Shown: positions 47,191 to 56,299 of the stretch, piece by piece
Layout of the letters: each line of letters opens with the position of its first letter
Numbering within the stretch: position 1 is the stretch's first letter
Origin: Azospira sp. I13
GTDB taxonomy: Bacteria > Pseudomonadota > Gammaproteobacteria > Burkholderiales > Rhodocyclaceae
Length of the DNA stretch: 64,000 nt
Assembly: GCF_003112695.1 (NCBI RefSeq)
Contig: NZ_BFBP01000003.1
Span: 440,391-504,390 of the forward strand
Direction: 5' to 3'
Notes under the pieces: generated by a model
The model's input: the letters and a program-made list of their open reading frames with translations, nothing else
Database searches by the model: none
What the model was told of the DNA's origin: nothing
Position numbers and translations under genes: made by a program

Positions 47191-50100
47191 ATGAAACTCT
47201 GCGACTTTCCTCTTCTGTCGGGTGAACTTGCCCAGTTCACATGTGACGACCTGGGAGCCGATTGGCAAATCGGTGAGGCCGTGTCAGTACAGGCACACGG
47301 CCATGACTATCTCCTCCGCCAGGGCGATTCCGTCTGCGTTGGCAAAGCAGACGGACGCCAAGATCGAACTGCGCTTCAGGTCCAACGAGGCCTGACGTTG
47401 TGGGTGTTAAGGCATCGACATGGAGATGTTCTCCAACTTCAATCGCTGGATTTGGTCGAGCAGATCCAGTTGGATATTGCGATTTCTGTTGATGAGGCCA
47501 TTGCGGAGCAATTGGCCAGCAGGGATGAGATTTCTGCTCCAGACGTACCCACTGCAGTTGGTTGGTTGAATGAGCAATTCATCTCAGCTGAAAAAGCACC
47601 GACCGCAGAAATGGATCGTGTTTTTCTTGGCCGCTTCGACAACGCTTCCGATGAGAGTTTCGTTCTGTTTGGTGCAGGCTGGCGCGGCAACGTCAAACGA
47701 GATTCTGGCGTGCTGAAACTGATGAGCGTCACTCGTCTCAAGGGGGCTACAGCACGTGTAGCGATGGCCGTTGGCAAGATCTCTTTCCAAGATGCCAGTG
47801 TCGCCGTGCGTCTCCAGAGTACAGAGCAACGCGCACTTTTGGATGCTGCGCTGCGCGACAACGGCAGCTACCTACGTTTATGGCAAGAGTATGGTGCGCT
47901 CGAATGGGAGCAGGCTCGAGATTGTGCGAGGGAACTGGGTTCTCTTCGCTTCAAGAGTGCGGAGCTCGTCGAAGGTGAACTGTGGGCCTGGTTTCTAAAA
48001 GTTGATGCGGATCACCTAAGGGATTTCCGGAAACGATGGAAAGCTTTGGGGCTGGCGAACACGACGCAAGTGGAGCTTGGGGATCGGGAGCTTGATCTTG
48101 ATTCCGAGGTTGATGACGTGCCGGGCAGAGCTGACCGAGCACGCTGTCGCCCGGTTCGCGGTGTATTGCGGTTCGAGCGGGATGGCGTGGTCTTGGTTCC
48201 GAGCCAGGACCGGCGCTCAGAACGCCCCCCAACCAAGGGGTTCATCTACTACTCACTATCGGGTGATGAAGCCGTACAGACCCGTCGTGCACGCGCAAGG
48301 CAATCTATCAATGAAGGACGGCGACTGCCGCAACTGAGCTACTTGCTGGAAGGGGTGGCTCCGCCAAGCGCCCGGCGACGTCAGCTCGACGGCTTATCCG
48401 CCTACGCCAAATCTTGCTTCAAGGGTGTTCCGACCAAGCGGCAGATTGAGGCGCTGGAGAAGGCGATCAATACACCTGATATCGCACTTATCGTTGGCCC
48501 ACCAGGAACAGGTAAGACTCAGGTCATTGCAGCTTTGCAGCGGCGCCTTGCCGAAACACTCGGTGAAAACTCGCTGCAGCACCAAGTGTTGATCAGCAGT
48601 TACCAGCACGATGCGGTCGATAACGCCCTGAATCGTGCAGAAGTCTTTGGCTTGCCTGCCGTTCGAATTGGCGGTCGAGGGCGCCGTGACGAAGGCGGTG
48701 TCGACCCTGTTGGTGTTTGGTGTGAACGCAAACGGAAAGAAATCTCTGTTCGACTCGACACGATTCGGCTGAATGAGCCGCTGACTCAACCATTGGAAGA
48801 GCTAGATCGACGTATCACAGCATTGAGACTCGCGAGCATGTCGGCACAGGAACGCCAAACACAGTTCGAGCAAATTGATGTCCTTTTGCGTCAGCTGTTC
48901 GATCTAGACGTTCGTCTCCCGGCCCAAATTAAGGACCGATGGGATGAGTTTCTTGCCCAGCAGAAGAGAGTCGAAACCCAGCGTCAGGCCAATGAGCCTG
49001 CTGGGCTTGTGCGCTTGCTGAGGGCTCTGCGCACCAGTTCTATCGGGTTCGCCGACGACGGGCCGGACAGAGCTCACCAGCTTGAGCGCACGCTGCGGCG
49101 CAGCAACGTCAAACTTCAAGATTCGGAATGGGGCTTGCTCCAGCGACTCTCAACGGTTGCCGATGCCACTGAAGCAGATCTTGCTGAATTGGCTGCGTTT
49201 AAGCGGTCCATGCTGGATCGGTTGAGCCCCGATTACAGGCCCCCACAGCTAAAGCAAGCGTTGAGCGGCGAAGCACTTGGTCTCTTGGCCAACATCGAGC
49301 ACGCAATCGACGCGCCTTTGCGTCAATCTCGCCGTGGCATCTCTGCGGTGGTGGCCTCGTACCACGCGGCACTTTCCCAAGCCCCCAATGAGGCAGTGAG
49401 AGCGGTCCGCGAGTACGCCAGCATTGTCGGTGCGACCTGCCAGCAGTCAGCTGGTAAGGCGATGAGCAGTTTGAAAGAGTTGAGCGACCTAGATGCATCA
49501 GAAGGAATTGAGTTCGACACGGTTGTCATCGACGAAGCCGCCAGGGCAAACCCTCTAGACCTTTTCGTTCCTATGGCGATGGCGCGGCGTCGCATCATCC
49601 TGGTCGGCGACCATCGACAACTACCTCACCTTGTTCAACGAGAGTTGGAAGACGAACTCATTTCGAGACAAAGCCTGACAGAGGCTCAAGCGAAGGCGTA
49701 TGAGCAGAGTCTTTTTGAGCGGCTGGTGAAGCAGCTTAGGGAGCAAGAGAAAGTCGACAACATCAAGCGCGTCGTGATGCTCGATACGCAGTACAGAATG
49801 CATCCGACACTAGGTGACTTCATCAGCAAGCAGTTCTATGAATCTGAGGGATTGGACGTCCTGCACTCAGGTCGGCCTGCGCAGGATTTCGTTCACACGA
49901 TTCCCGGCTACCAAGGCCAATGTGCGGCTTGGTTGGATGTGCCTCTGCAGGACGGGAAAGAAAAATTCCTAAAACCCGGTTATGAAAGACGGGCGGAGGC
50001 AATTTCTATTGCAAAAGAGGTTAAGCGGATTGCAGATTCTTGTGGGCCGTCGCTGAGCATTGGGGTCATCAGTTTCTACCGCGCCCAGTGTGACCTGATA

Positions 50101-50505
50101 CTTGATGCACTGGCTGACGAGGGCTTGGCAGAGGAAGAGGATGGGGAAATCCGGATCGCGCGCTCCTACCGGCAGACTGAATCAGGTGATGAGCGACTGC
50201 GCGTCGGCACGGTTGACGCGTTTCAAGGCAAAGAGTTTGACGCCGTCTTCCTGTCCGTAGTGCGAGCTAACGACGTGGTGATTCCCGATCACAAGGAAGG
50301 GGAAGAGCGCGAACGATTGCTAAACAGCAAGTATGGGCACTTGCGGTTGGCAAATCGCATGAACGTGGCGATGAGTCGCCAGAGGAAGCTCCTCGTTGCC
50401 GTCGGTGCCAAACACATGGCTGAAGGGCCCGAGTCCGAGGAAGGGGTCCCAGCTCTGGCTGCATTCCTCAAGCTTTGCAGAGAGGAGATGGCGCATGGCC
50501 GCTGA
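47191..50505 (+). CDS. SF1 helicase (UPF1/Dna2-like) of the vWA system
   Basis: A 1104-residue protein. Residues 1-400 are unrecognised and probably regulatory. The helicase core has Walker A GPPGTGKT (436-443), VVIDEAARANPL (DEAA, about 780), VGDHRQLPHLV, the motif LDTQYRMHPTLG, then RVGTVDAFQGKEFDAVFLSV and LANRMNVAMSRQRKLLV. These are the SF1B (UPF1/Dna2/AAA_11-AAA_12) motifs. A coiled insert lies between motifs I and II (about 510-700). It would unwind nucleic acid in the cytoplasm. No nuclease domain is seen in it. The next gene starts inside its last codons. Confidence 0.85.
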   Translation: MKLCDFPLLSGELAQFTCDDLGADWQIGEAVSVQAHGHDYLLRQGDSVCVGKADGRQDRTALQVQRGLTLWVLRHRHGDVLQLQSLDLVEQIQLDIAISVDEAIAEQLASRDEISAPDVPTAVGWLNEQFISAEKAPTAEMDRVFLGRFDNASDESFVLFGAGWRGNVKRDSGVLKLMSVTRLKGATARVAMAVGKISFQDASVAVRLQSTEQRALLDAALRDNGSYLRLWQEYGALEWEQARDCARELGSLRFKSAELVEGELWAWFLKVDADHLRDFRKRWKALGLANTTQVELGDRELDLDSEVDDVPGRADRARCRPVRGVLRFERDGVVLVPSQDRRSERPPTKGFIYYSLSGDEAVQTRRARARQSINEGRRLPQLSYLLEGVAPPSARRRQLDGLSAYAKSCFKGVPTKRQIEALEKAINTPDIALIVGPPGTGKTQVIAALQRRLAETLGENSLQHQVLISSYQHDAVDNALNRAEVFGLPAVRIGGRGRRDEGGVDPVGVWCERKRKEISVRLDTIRLNEPLTQPLEELDRRITALRLASMSAQERQTQFEQIDVLLRQLFDLDVRLPAQIKDRWDEFLAQQKRVETQRQANEPAGLVRLLRALRTSSIGFADDGPDRAHQLERTLRRSNVKLQDSEWGLLQRLSTVADATEADLAELAAFKRSMLDRLSPDYRPPQLKQALSGEALGLLANIEHAIDAPLRQSRRGISAVVASYHAALSQAPNEAVRAVREYASIVGATCQQSAGKAMSSLKELSDLDASEGIEFDTVVIDEAARANPLDLFVPMAMARRRIILVGDHRQLPHLVQRELEDELISRQSLTEAQAKAYEQSLFERLVKQLREQEKVDNIKRVVMLDTQYRMHPTLGDFISKQFYESEGLDVLHSGRPAQDFVHTIPGYQGQCAAWLDVPLQDGKEKFLKPGYERRAEAISIAKEVKRIADSCGPSLSIGVISFYRAQCDLILDALADEGLAEEEDGEIRIARSYRQTESGDERLRVGTVDAFQGKEFDAVFLSVVRANDVVIPDHKEGEERERLLNSKYGHLRLANRMNVAMSRQRKLLVAVGAKHMAEGPESEEGVPALAAFLKLCREEMAHGR

Positions 50506-51958
50506 CCGCTATCTTCGCTTTGATGTCCGTCGCCCCCCGGGTGGGCGGCCGCTTTTGTGGCCTGTCCGCGTTTGGAAGGTCCTTTATCCAACAAATCGTG
50601 TCCTCAAGTTGAACCTGTTCCAGCAGGCGATCCTTGGACTGGCAAGGGCCAGATGCCAGGACAGTTCGGAAATGGCTGAGTTGCTGGGGCTGGACCGAGA
50701 ACTGGTGGCATTCATCATTGCAACCCAACTGATCCCGAACGGCTGGATGACCACCGCGGGATCAGTCACCTCTCAAGGTGAGCGTGTCCTCGAAGAGGCT
50801 CAGGATGCCAGCGAGGAAGTCCGCATGGGGTACGCATATCAGGACGCGATTTCGGGGAACTGGCTGCCGCGATTCACTGAAGAGCTTCCAGAGATCGAAG
50901 CGAAGCGAGTCGATGAACGTGGTTACCCAGTGTTCCTGCGAGACCTCGATTCCGGAAAGGAGGATCGCCCCTTCCGCCTCAATCACTTCCGAGAGGGCGC
51001 ACTGGATACCGCGGCCCTCTTTGATGCGTTTCAGCGCTATCGGACGGATCACGACCACGCCAAACAGCGTGATGACGAGCTTTCGGCACGTGTCCGCATT
51101 GACAGCCTGAGCTTCGTCGAAGATTCGGCGCAGCCGATGTGGTTGTGGACATGGATCTTTCCAGACGAGGCAGGGCCACAACCCTGGTTGGTTGCCGATC
51201 CGTTCGGGTTGCAGCAGGCTGCGTCGTGGTTACGCAAACCCCTGCAGGAAGTCTTGCCGCGAAACGATGGACTTGCAAAATACATCGCTGACGCGGTGGG
51301 TGAGACAAGATCGAACGATTTATCGGCAGAGGAGTGGCTCCGATCCCTGGAGAACCAGATCGACTTGACACTGCTTGCAGACTACAACTGGTCGCGGAAG
51401 GTGCCGATTGTTGAGGGATACCTCGCCAGCGTTCTGAGACGAAGATCCGTGCTGGCCAGTCAGGAGAGGTCTTGGCAGGAGGATGTGACTAGCCTTCTCA
51501 TTGAGACCCACAACCTGGCAGAAAGCGTGCTGCAGTGGCTGTTGAAAGCGTACCCGTCGGACATTCGTAGATTGCCGCACTGGAAAGACCAGAGGGATTG
51601 GAAAGATGGGGAAGCCCAATATTACCTCCAGTTCTTCAACCTTCCTTGCCTGACCGATGACGTAATCAAGCGTTTGTCTGAGCAGCGCCTGGATCAGGTG
51701 CGCACAGCGGTGAAGCGCGGTAGCAGTTCGCTCAAGGCGTTGTTGTTTGCAGGACTTCTAGGGACCGTGGATCAAGCATCACATCCCTTCCTCAAGTTAT
51801 CCGCCGATGAGCTTCAACTGACTCGTCTGCTTGATATGGCTGATGCTCGCAACAAAAAAGCCGGGCATTCAGGTAGCGAGAGAATCGATAGAGAAGAAGC
51901 TATGAAACACGCTGACTTTGTCATCGAATGGATTCAAATTTTTAAGGGCTGGTATTGA
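50495..51958 (+). CDS. Unknown protein of the vWA/McrB-like system
   Basis: A 487-residue protein. The start ATG 50495 has GGAG upstream and overlaps the helicase end by 11 bases. No family is recognised. Residues about 30-95 (NLFQQAILGLARARCQDSSE and GWMTTAGSVTSQGERVLEEA) resemble a winged-helix DNA-binding domain. The rest is mostly helical with many Trp and charged residues (AGPQPWLVADPFGLQQAASW). It sits in a coupled run of genes and is probably a structural subunit. Confidence 0.6.
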   Translation: MAADRYLRFDVRRPPGGRPLLWPVRVWKVLYPTNRVLKLNLFQQAILGLARARCQDSSEMAELLGLDRELVAFIIATQLIPNGWMTTAGSVTSQGERVLEEAQDASEEVRMGYAYQDAISGNWLPRFTEELPEIEAKRVDERGYPVFLRDLDSGKEDRPFRLNHFREGALDTAALFDAFQRYRTDHDHAKQRDDELSARVRIDSLSFVEDSAQPMWLWTWIFPDEAGPQPWLVADPFGLQQAASWLRKPLQEVLPRNDGLAKYIADAVGETRSNDLSAEEWLRSLENQIDLTLLADYNWSRKVPIVEGYLASVLRRRSVLASQERSWQEDVTSLLIETHNLAESVLQWLLKAYPSDIRRLPHWKDQRDWKDGEAQYYLQFFNLPCLTDDVIKRLSEQRLDQVRTAVKRGSSSLKALLFAGLLGTVDQASHPFLKLSADELQLTRLLDMADARNKKAGHSGSERIDREEAMKHADFVIEWIQIFKGWY

Positions 51959-51959
51959 A

Positions 51960-54332
51960 ATGGCAAAACACAATAAGGGGAACAAAACCCCAGCCGCGCA
52001 AAACGCAAATACTGCACAAAGTGCGGTCGCATCGGCATGGCAGAAAGCAACTGCTGGAATTGGCTCCCTTGCATCGCTGGTGCAAGGCGATGCTTCCGCT
52101 GTGGCACTCCCCGACTTGGAGAAAGATCAGGTCAGCGAGTTGGATAAGGCAGAGCCCGAGAAAAAAATCGAGCTCGAGAGGTTGTTGGCGGATATCTCTG
52201 ATGTCGCAAAGAGAGTTCGTGATCTACATGAAGACGCACAGAAGCGCACCGATGACCTGGCTCGCAAGGAGGAGGCATTCTCCCGCCGAAGTGATGAGAA
52301 CAAGAAGCGAACCGAAGAGATCAACAAACTCGACGAAGAGTTGAAGCAAAGACAAGTTGAGATAAAAAAGTCCGAATCAAGTTTGGCCGATAAGGAGCGT
52401 GAACTTGAGAAGCGAGAACTGGATGCGCGTTCCGGTTTTGCCGCCCAAAACGTGGCCGCACTCAGTGATCTCAAGAAAGAAATCGTGGAGCTCGAGTCTA
52501 GGAAGACTGAGATTCAATTCGGCATCCTTCAAGCGGAGCAGAAAGCACGTGACGATGAGTCCGCGCGCGCATCCGAAGTGATGGAACGTGAAGCGGAGAT
52601 TGCAAACAAGGAGAGAGCTCTACAGCAGCAGCAACGGCGACTAGATGCAGAGTGGAAAGAGCTTGAGCGTGAACGGGTACAGATCCGCGAAGATGCACTT
52701 CGCGAGGCCAGTCAGGAAATTGCCAGATTGACCGATGCTCGACTACGCGCAGAGGCACGCCTTGAAAAGGTTTACCGCGATTGGACATTGACTGAACAGA
52801 AACTAGAGCAATACCGGGAGTTCTCAGAGGCATTGGCTGGTCGGTCTGCCCGCGAGATACTTGACGAGTTGGCTGCTCAGAAACGTCGAGTCACTCAATT
52901 GGAAAACCAAATTGCAAACAGTCAGGATGATCAGTTGCAATTTGAGAACGAGGCGCTGCGAAAACTTCGTGATGAGCAAAAGGCTCAACTCGACGAGGTT
53001 CATTTTGATTTGGCTGATGCAAAAGCTCAGCTTCATCGCCTCCGCCTCGGCGTGAGTGACAAAGAGAACCTCGAAAGAGAAAAGCGTGCCCTGGAAAAGA
53101 ACAATCAGATCTTGAGTGCAAGGCTCAATGACTTGGGCAAAACGGTAGATGACCTAACCCAGTCACAGCAATCTGAGAAGCCGTTCCCTCAAATGGCATG
53201 GATGGATTCCGCATCCACTGCCGATTGGATCAAGGATCGCAAGGCCAAGGAGTTGAGCCTGCCGGAGCAAGATGTTCCTGATCTGAAAAAATTCTCGATT
53301 GAGTTGCAGCACCGGATCGCTCAAGCGGAGGAAGGCGCGATGCTGCATTTCCGTCTTGAAGATATTCAGTTGCTCGTTGCTGGGTTGGCTATGAGTCAGC
53401 TTCACATCTTTCAGGGAATCAGCGGCACAGGCAAAACGAGCTTGGCGAAGGCATTCGCAAAGGCGGTGGGGGGACATTGCACTGACATTGCCGTCCAGGC
53501 TGGCTGGCGAGATCGTGATGATCTACTTGGGCACTACAACGCTTTCGAAAAGCGCTTCTATGAGCGCGACTGCCTGCAAGGTCTCTACCGTGCGCAAACT
53601 GCCGCTTACAAGGATCGGTGCAACATCATCTTGCTTGATGAGATGAACCTATCGCGCCCGGAGCAGTATTTTGCTGAATTCCTCTCGGCGCTCGAAAAGA
53701 ATGATCCAAGAGACCGACTTATCAGTTTGTCGGAGAGCCAGTTGCCGAACGCACCAGCGCTGCTGGTCGAGGGGCGGAGGATTCGAGTTCCCCATAACGT
53801 CTGGTTTGTAGGCACTGCTAACCACGATGAAACCACGAATGAGTTCGCTGACAAAACCTACGATCGTGCTCATGTAATGACACTTCCCCGCCACGAAGCG
53901 GGATTCAAGGTGGATCCAAAGCCGAAGGCCAGCTTTAGCTATGGATCGTTGATGGAGCGTTTCGATGCTGCTGTGACACAAAACGCTGATGAGGTTTCAG
54001 AGTTGTTGGCGGAGTTGACCACGGGCCCGCTCACGAGCATCTTGCAGGATCGCTTTGACCTAGGTTGGGGTAATCGACTTGAACGTCAGGCCATGCGATT
54101 TGTTCCCGTTTACATGGCGGCGGGCGGTCGCAAAGAAGATGCTATGGATCATTTGCTTGCCAGCAGAGTATTCAGACGCGGTAAGGTGACTGGCAGATAC
54201 GATGCGACCATTGATGATCTAGCCGCGATCGAACAAGCGCTTACTACAGTTTGGAAGGGGTGGAAATCAGAGCCTCGCCGTTCCAAGGCCTTGTTGGCTG
54301 AAGACCGTCGCCGTAAGGAACGCGGGGCATGA
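51960..54332 (+). CDS. McrB-like AAA ATPase with long coiled coil
   Basis: A 790-residue protein starting at ATG 51960, one base after the previous stop. Residues about 60-410 form an almost continuous coiled coil (for example KRTEEINKLDEELKQRQVEI). The C-terminal AAA_5/McrB-type module has Walker A GISGTGKT (about 486-493), Walker B IILLDEMNLSRPEQ and sensor region WFVGTANHDETTNEFADKTY. McrB family ATPases assemble as hexamers and drive McrC-type partners. The coiled coil could act as a sensor or long spacer. Its partner is the DUF2357-like protein in the next gene, which overlaps its stop. Confidence 0.85.
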   Translation: MAKHNKGNKTPAAQNANTAQSAVASAWQKATAGIGSLASLVQGDASAVALPDLEKDQVSELDKAEPEKKIELERLLADISDVAKRVRDLHEDAQKRTDDLARKEEAFSRRSDENKKRTEEINKLDEELKQRQVEIKKSESSLADKERELEKRELDARSGFAAQNVAALSDLKKEIVELESRKTEIQFGILQAEQKARDDESARASEVMEREAEIANKERALQQQQRRLDAEWKELERERVQIREDALREASQEIARLTDARLRAEARLEKVYRDWTLTEQKLEQYREFSEALAGRSAREILDELAAQKRRVTQLENQIANSQDDQLQFENEALRKLRDEQKAQLDEVHFDLADAKAQLHRLRLGVSDKENLEREKRALEKNNQILSARLNDLGKTVDDLTQSQQSEKPFPQMAWMDSASTADWIKDRKAKELSLPEQDVPDLKKFSIELQHRIAQAEEGAMLHFRLEDIQLLVAGLAMSQLHIFQGISGTGKTSLAKAFAKAVGGHCTDIAVQAGWRDRDDLLGHYNAFEKRFYERDCLQGLYRAQTAAYKDRCNIILLDEMNLSRPEQYFAEFLSALEKNDPRDRLISLSESQLPNAPALLVEGRRIRVPHNVWFVGTANHDETTNEFADKTYDRAHVMTLPRHEAGFKVDPKPKASFSYGSLMERFDAAVTQNADEVSELLAELTTGPLTSILQDRFDLGWGNRLERQAMRFVPVYMAAGGRKEDAMDHLLASRVFRRGKVTGRYDATIDDLAAIEQALTTVWKGWKSEPRRSKALLAEDRRRKERGA

Positions 54333-56152
54333 TATTTCTGGACCGCTTTACGGGTGGCAAAGTCAGTCAGCTACCCGACGCGTTTCTGCCGGGACGGTAT
54401 TGCTTGCTCGAGCCGCTAGTTGTCAATGGACACAGCCACTTGCCGGCTGGTGATCTGCTCTCGGATGACGGCTCAGGTGTCATCCGGATAGAAGACACAG
54501 AATCCCAAGTGCTCTCCATCGATCAGACTGACGACGTTCAGGCGGACTCCGAACTTTCTGCGGAGGCGATTATTTCAATCGCCGGAAAAATAGCTCACTC
54601 ACATGATGCAAATGTCTCGCCCATGCTACCCGCTGAGATGGCCGCACAATGCACGCTCGAAGAGCTCGAGCGAGACTTGGCGGCGGTACTCAGAGATGGC
54701 CATCTGTATTCGATATCTGATCGCCCCCGCAGGGACCTTCGGTATGACAATTTTGTTGCTCCTGTGGCGAGAGCTCGACGCCTCGCGAGTTCGGCACTAA
54801 GTCACCTGGCATCGCACTCAGATTGCTGGCAGCAGCGTACGCTCAGCGGAGTTCAACCGCGTAAGGTTCTTGCTCGTTTCAGTGAGGACGACTATGCGAT
54901 CTATGAGAACAGGCTCTACAAGCGATTGCTAGATCGTCTTGATCGACACCTTGCCAGGAGACTGGCTCGCATCCGAGGAGTCAATTCGAGACTGGAACGA
55001 GCTTTGGAGTTTCAAGGGTCAGAGCAGACGCATTTTCGACTCCGCCAGGATATTTGTCGCCTTTGGGGGGAGTCATACCTTGATGACAAGACTGGGATGC
55101 AGTTAGAGGCAGGAAAGCGCGCTCTCAGCGAGTTGGAGTCTCAGTTACGTGCAATCAGAGGATTGAAGCAACGGGGTCTTTATTCGCTGGTGCCCGCTTC
55201 ATCTGTAGTCCCGGCCCAAATTCATCGGACAAACATTCTGAATCACGACCCTCACTATCGTCATCTACCCCCTCTATGGGAAAAACTGAAAGACGATCGA
55301 GAGGCGCGATTATTGCCCCCAGAAGAGCGCTTGGCACGACAACTGCAACTTCAGCATGCTTACGTCGGTTACATCGGTCTCGTGATCAAGCGAGCGCTGG
55401 AGCGCTATGGTCTGCGTAGAGCAAATGGAAACTTTATGTTCAGTTGGGCAGGGAGGGATTTCGTACTCAAGCATGATGTGCATGATTGGGTCCTAACCCA
55501 GTCTGACGGGGCTACACTGAGGATCGTACCGATTGCCTGGTTCGGGGCCTCCATAAATTGCAGCGAGAGTCTGGAGGGTGGCCGCATCGTGTGCTGGCCA
55601 GGTACTCTAACCAGTGTTGCATCGCCACAGAGTCTTCCCGTTTCACCTCTCGATCTTTATGTCGTGGAGAGGATGGGAAAATTGATCGATGAATGGATGT
55701 TGCGGCAATTGCTCCACGAGCATGGCCGAAAACTGGGGCCGTTGCCAACTCCGACCAAGAAACTGACCGAGGCATGGCCGGGACAGTTTGAATCCATTTC
55801 TCCAACGCACGTTAGGCTTCTCGCGCCAATCGATGCACAGAGAGCAGCCGAACTGAAGGCATTGCTCAGAGGTTCGGCTAATCCGCAAGTTGAGGAGGCC
55901 GTAAGGCTTGCCATAGACCAGATTGCCGCGCTTGCTAAGCTTTGTGGTCATCCGGCCAGATTCGAGCGCGGGCAGGAGCAAGACTTTTACTGTCAGTGCG
56001 GCACTTGCCAAACAACTTGGTCGCTCAAGACAATAGGAAAAAGGCGACACTTCTCCTTGCGGCCGAAGGGTGCCTCAAACGTATCAGAGTTGGATAGTTT
56101 TATTTGGTCTGGTAGGGATTGGCTGGAGTTCGACCTGGATGTGGCTGGTTGA
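54329..56152 (+). CDS. DUF2357/McrC-like partner protein
   Basis: A 607-residue protein. Its central part (YENRLYKRLLDRLDRHLARR and the following helices) resembles DUF2357 proteins, which pair with McrB-like ATPases. The C-terminal part has a zinc-ribbon-like CQCGTCQTTWSLK near residue 555. No complete PD-(D/E)XK nuclease motif could be found, so a cleaving role is not established. It is the last gene of the sigma-54-driven operon; the four-base overlap with the ATPase gene indicates complex formation. The convergent UvrA-like gene ends 147 bases beyond. Confidence 0.72.
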   Translation: MIFLDRFTGGKVSQLPDAFLPGRYCLLEPLVVNGHSHLPAGDLLSDDGSGVIRIEDTESQVLSIDQTDDVQADSELSAEAIISIAGKIAHSHDANVSPMLPAEMAAQCTLEELERDLAAVLRDGHLYSISDRPRRDLRYDNFVAPVARARRLASSALSHLASHSDCWQQRTLSGVQPRKVLARFSEDDYAIYENRLYKRLLDRLDRHLARRLARIRGVNSRLERALEFQGSEQTHFRLRQDICRLWGESYLDDKTGMQLEAGKRALSELESQLRAIRGLKQRGLYSLVPASSVVPAQIHRTNILNHDPHYRHLPPLWEKLKDDREARLLPPEERLARQLQLQHAYVGYIGLVIKRALERYGLRRANGNFMFSWAGRDFVLKHDVHDWVLTQSDGATLRIVPIAWFGASINCSESLEGGRIVCWPGTLTSVASPQSLPVSPLDLYVVERMGKLIDEWMLRQLLHEHGRKLGPLPTPTKKLTEAWPGQFESISPTHVRLLAPIDAQRAAELKALLRGSANPQVEEAVRLAIDQIAALAKLCGHPARFERGQEQDFYCQCGTCQTTWSLKTIGKRRHFSLRPKGASNVSELDSFIWSGRDWLEFDLDVAG

Positions 56153-56299
56153 TGATGGACAAATCTCATGAAAATCGAAACGTCTTGGCTCTCGCCGCTG
56201 ACAGTTACCCTGCCAACTATCTACGATTCGACATTTCTTCTAATGCCAGATCAATGTATTTGTTTGGGCTGATGTGATAAACACCGGTGTCTAGGCGTA

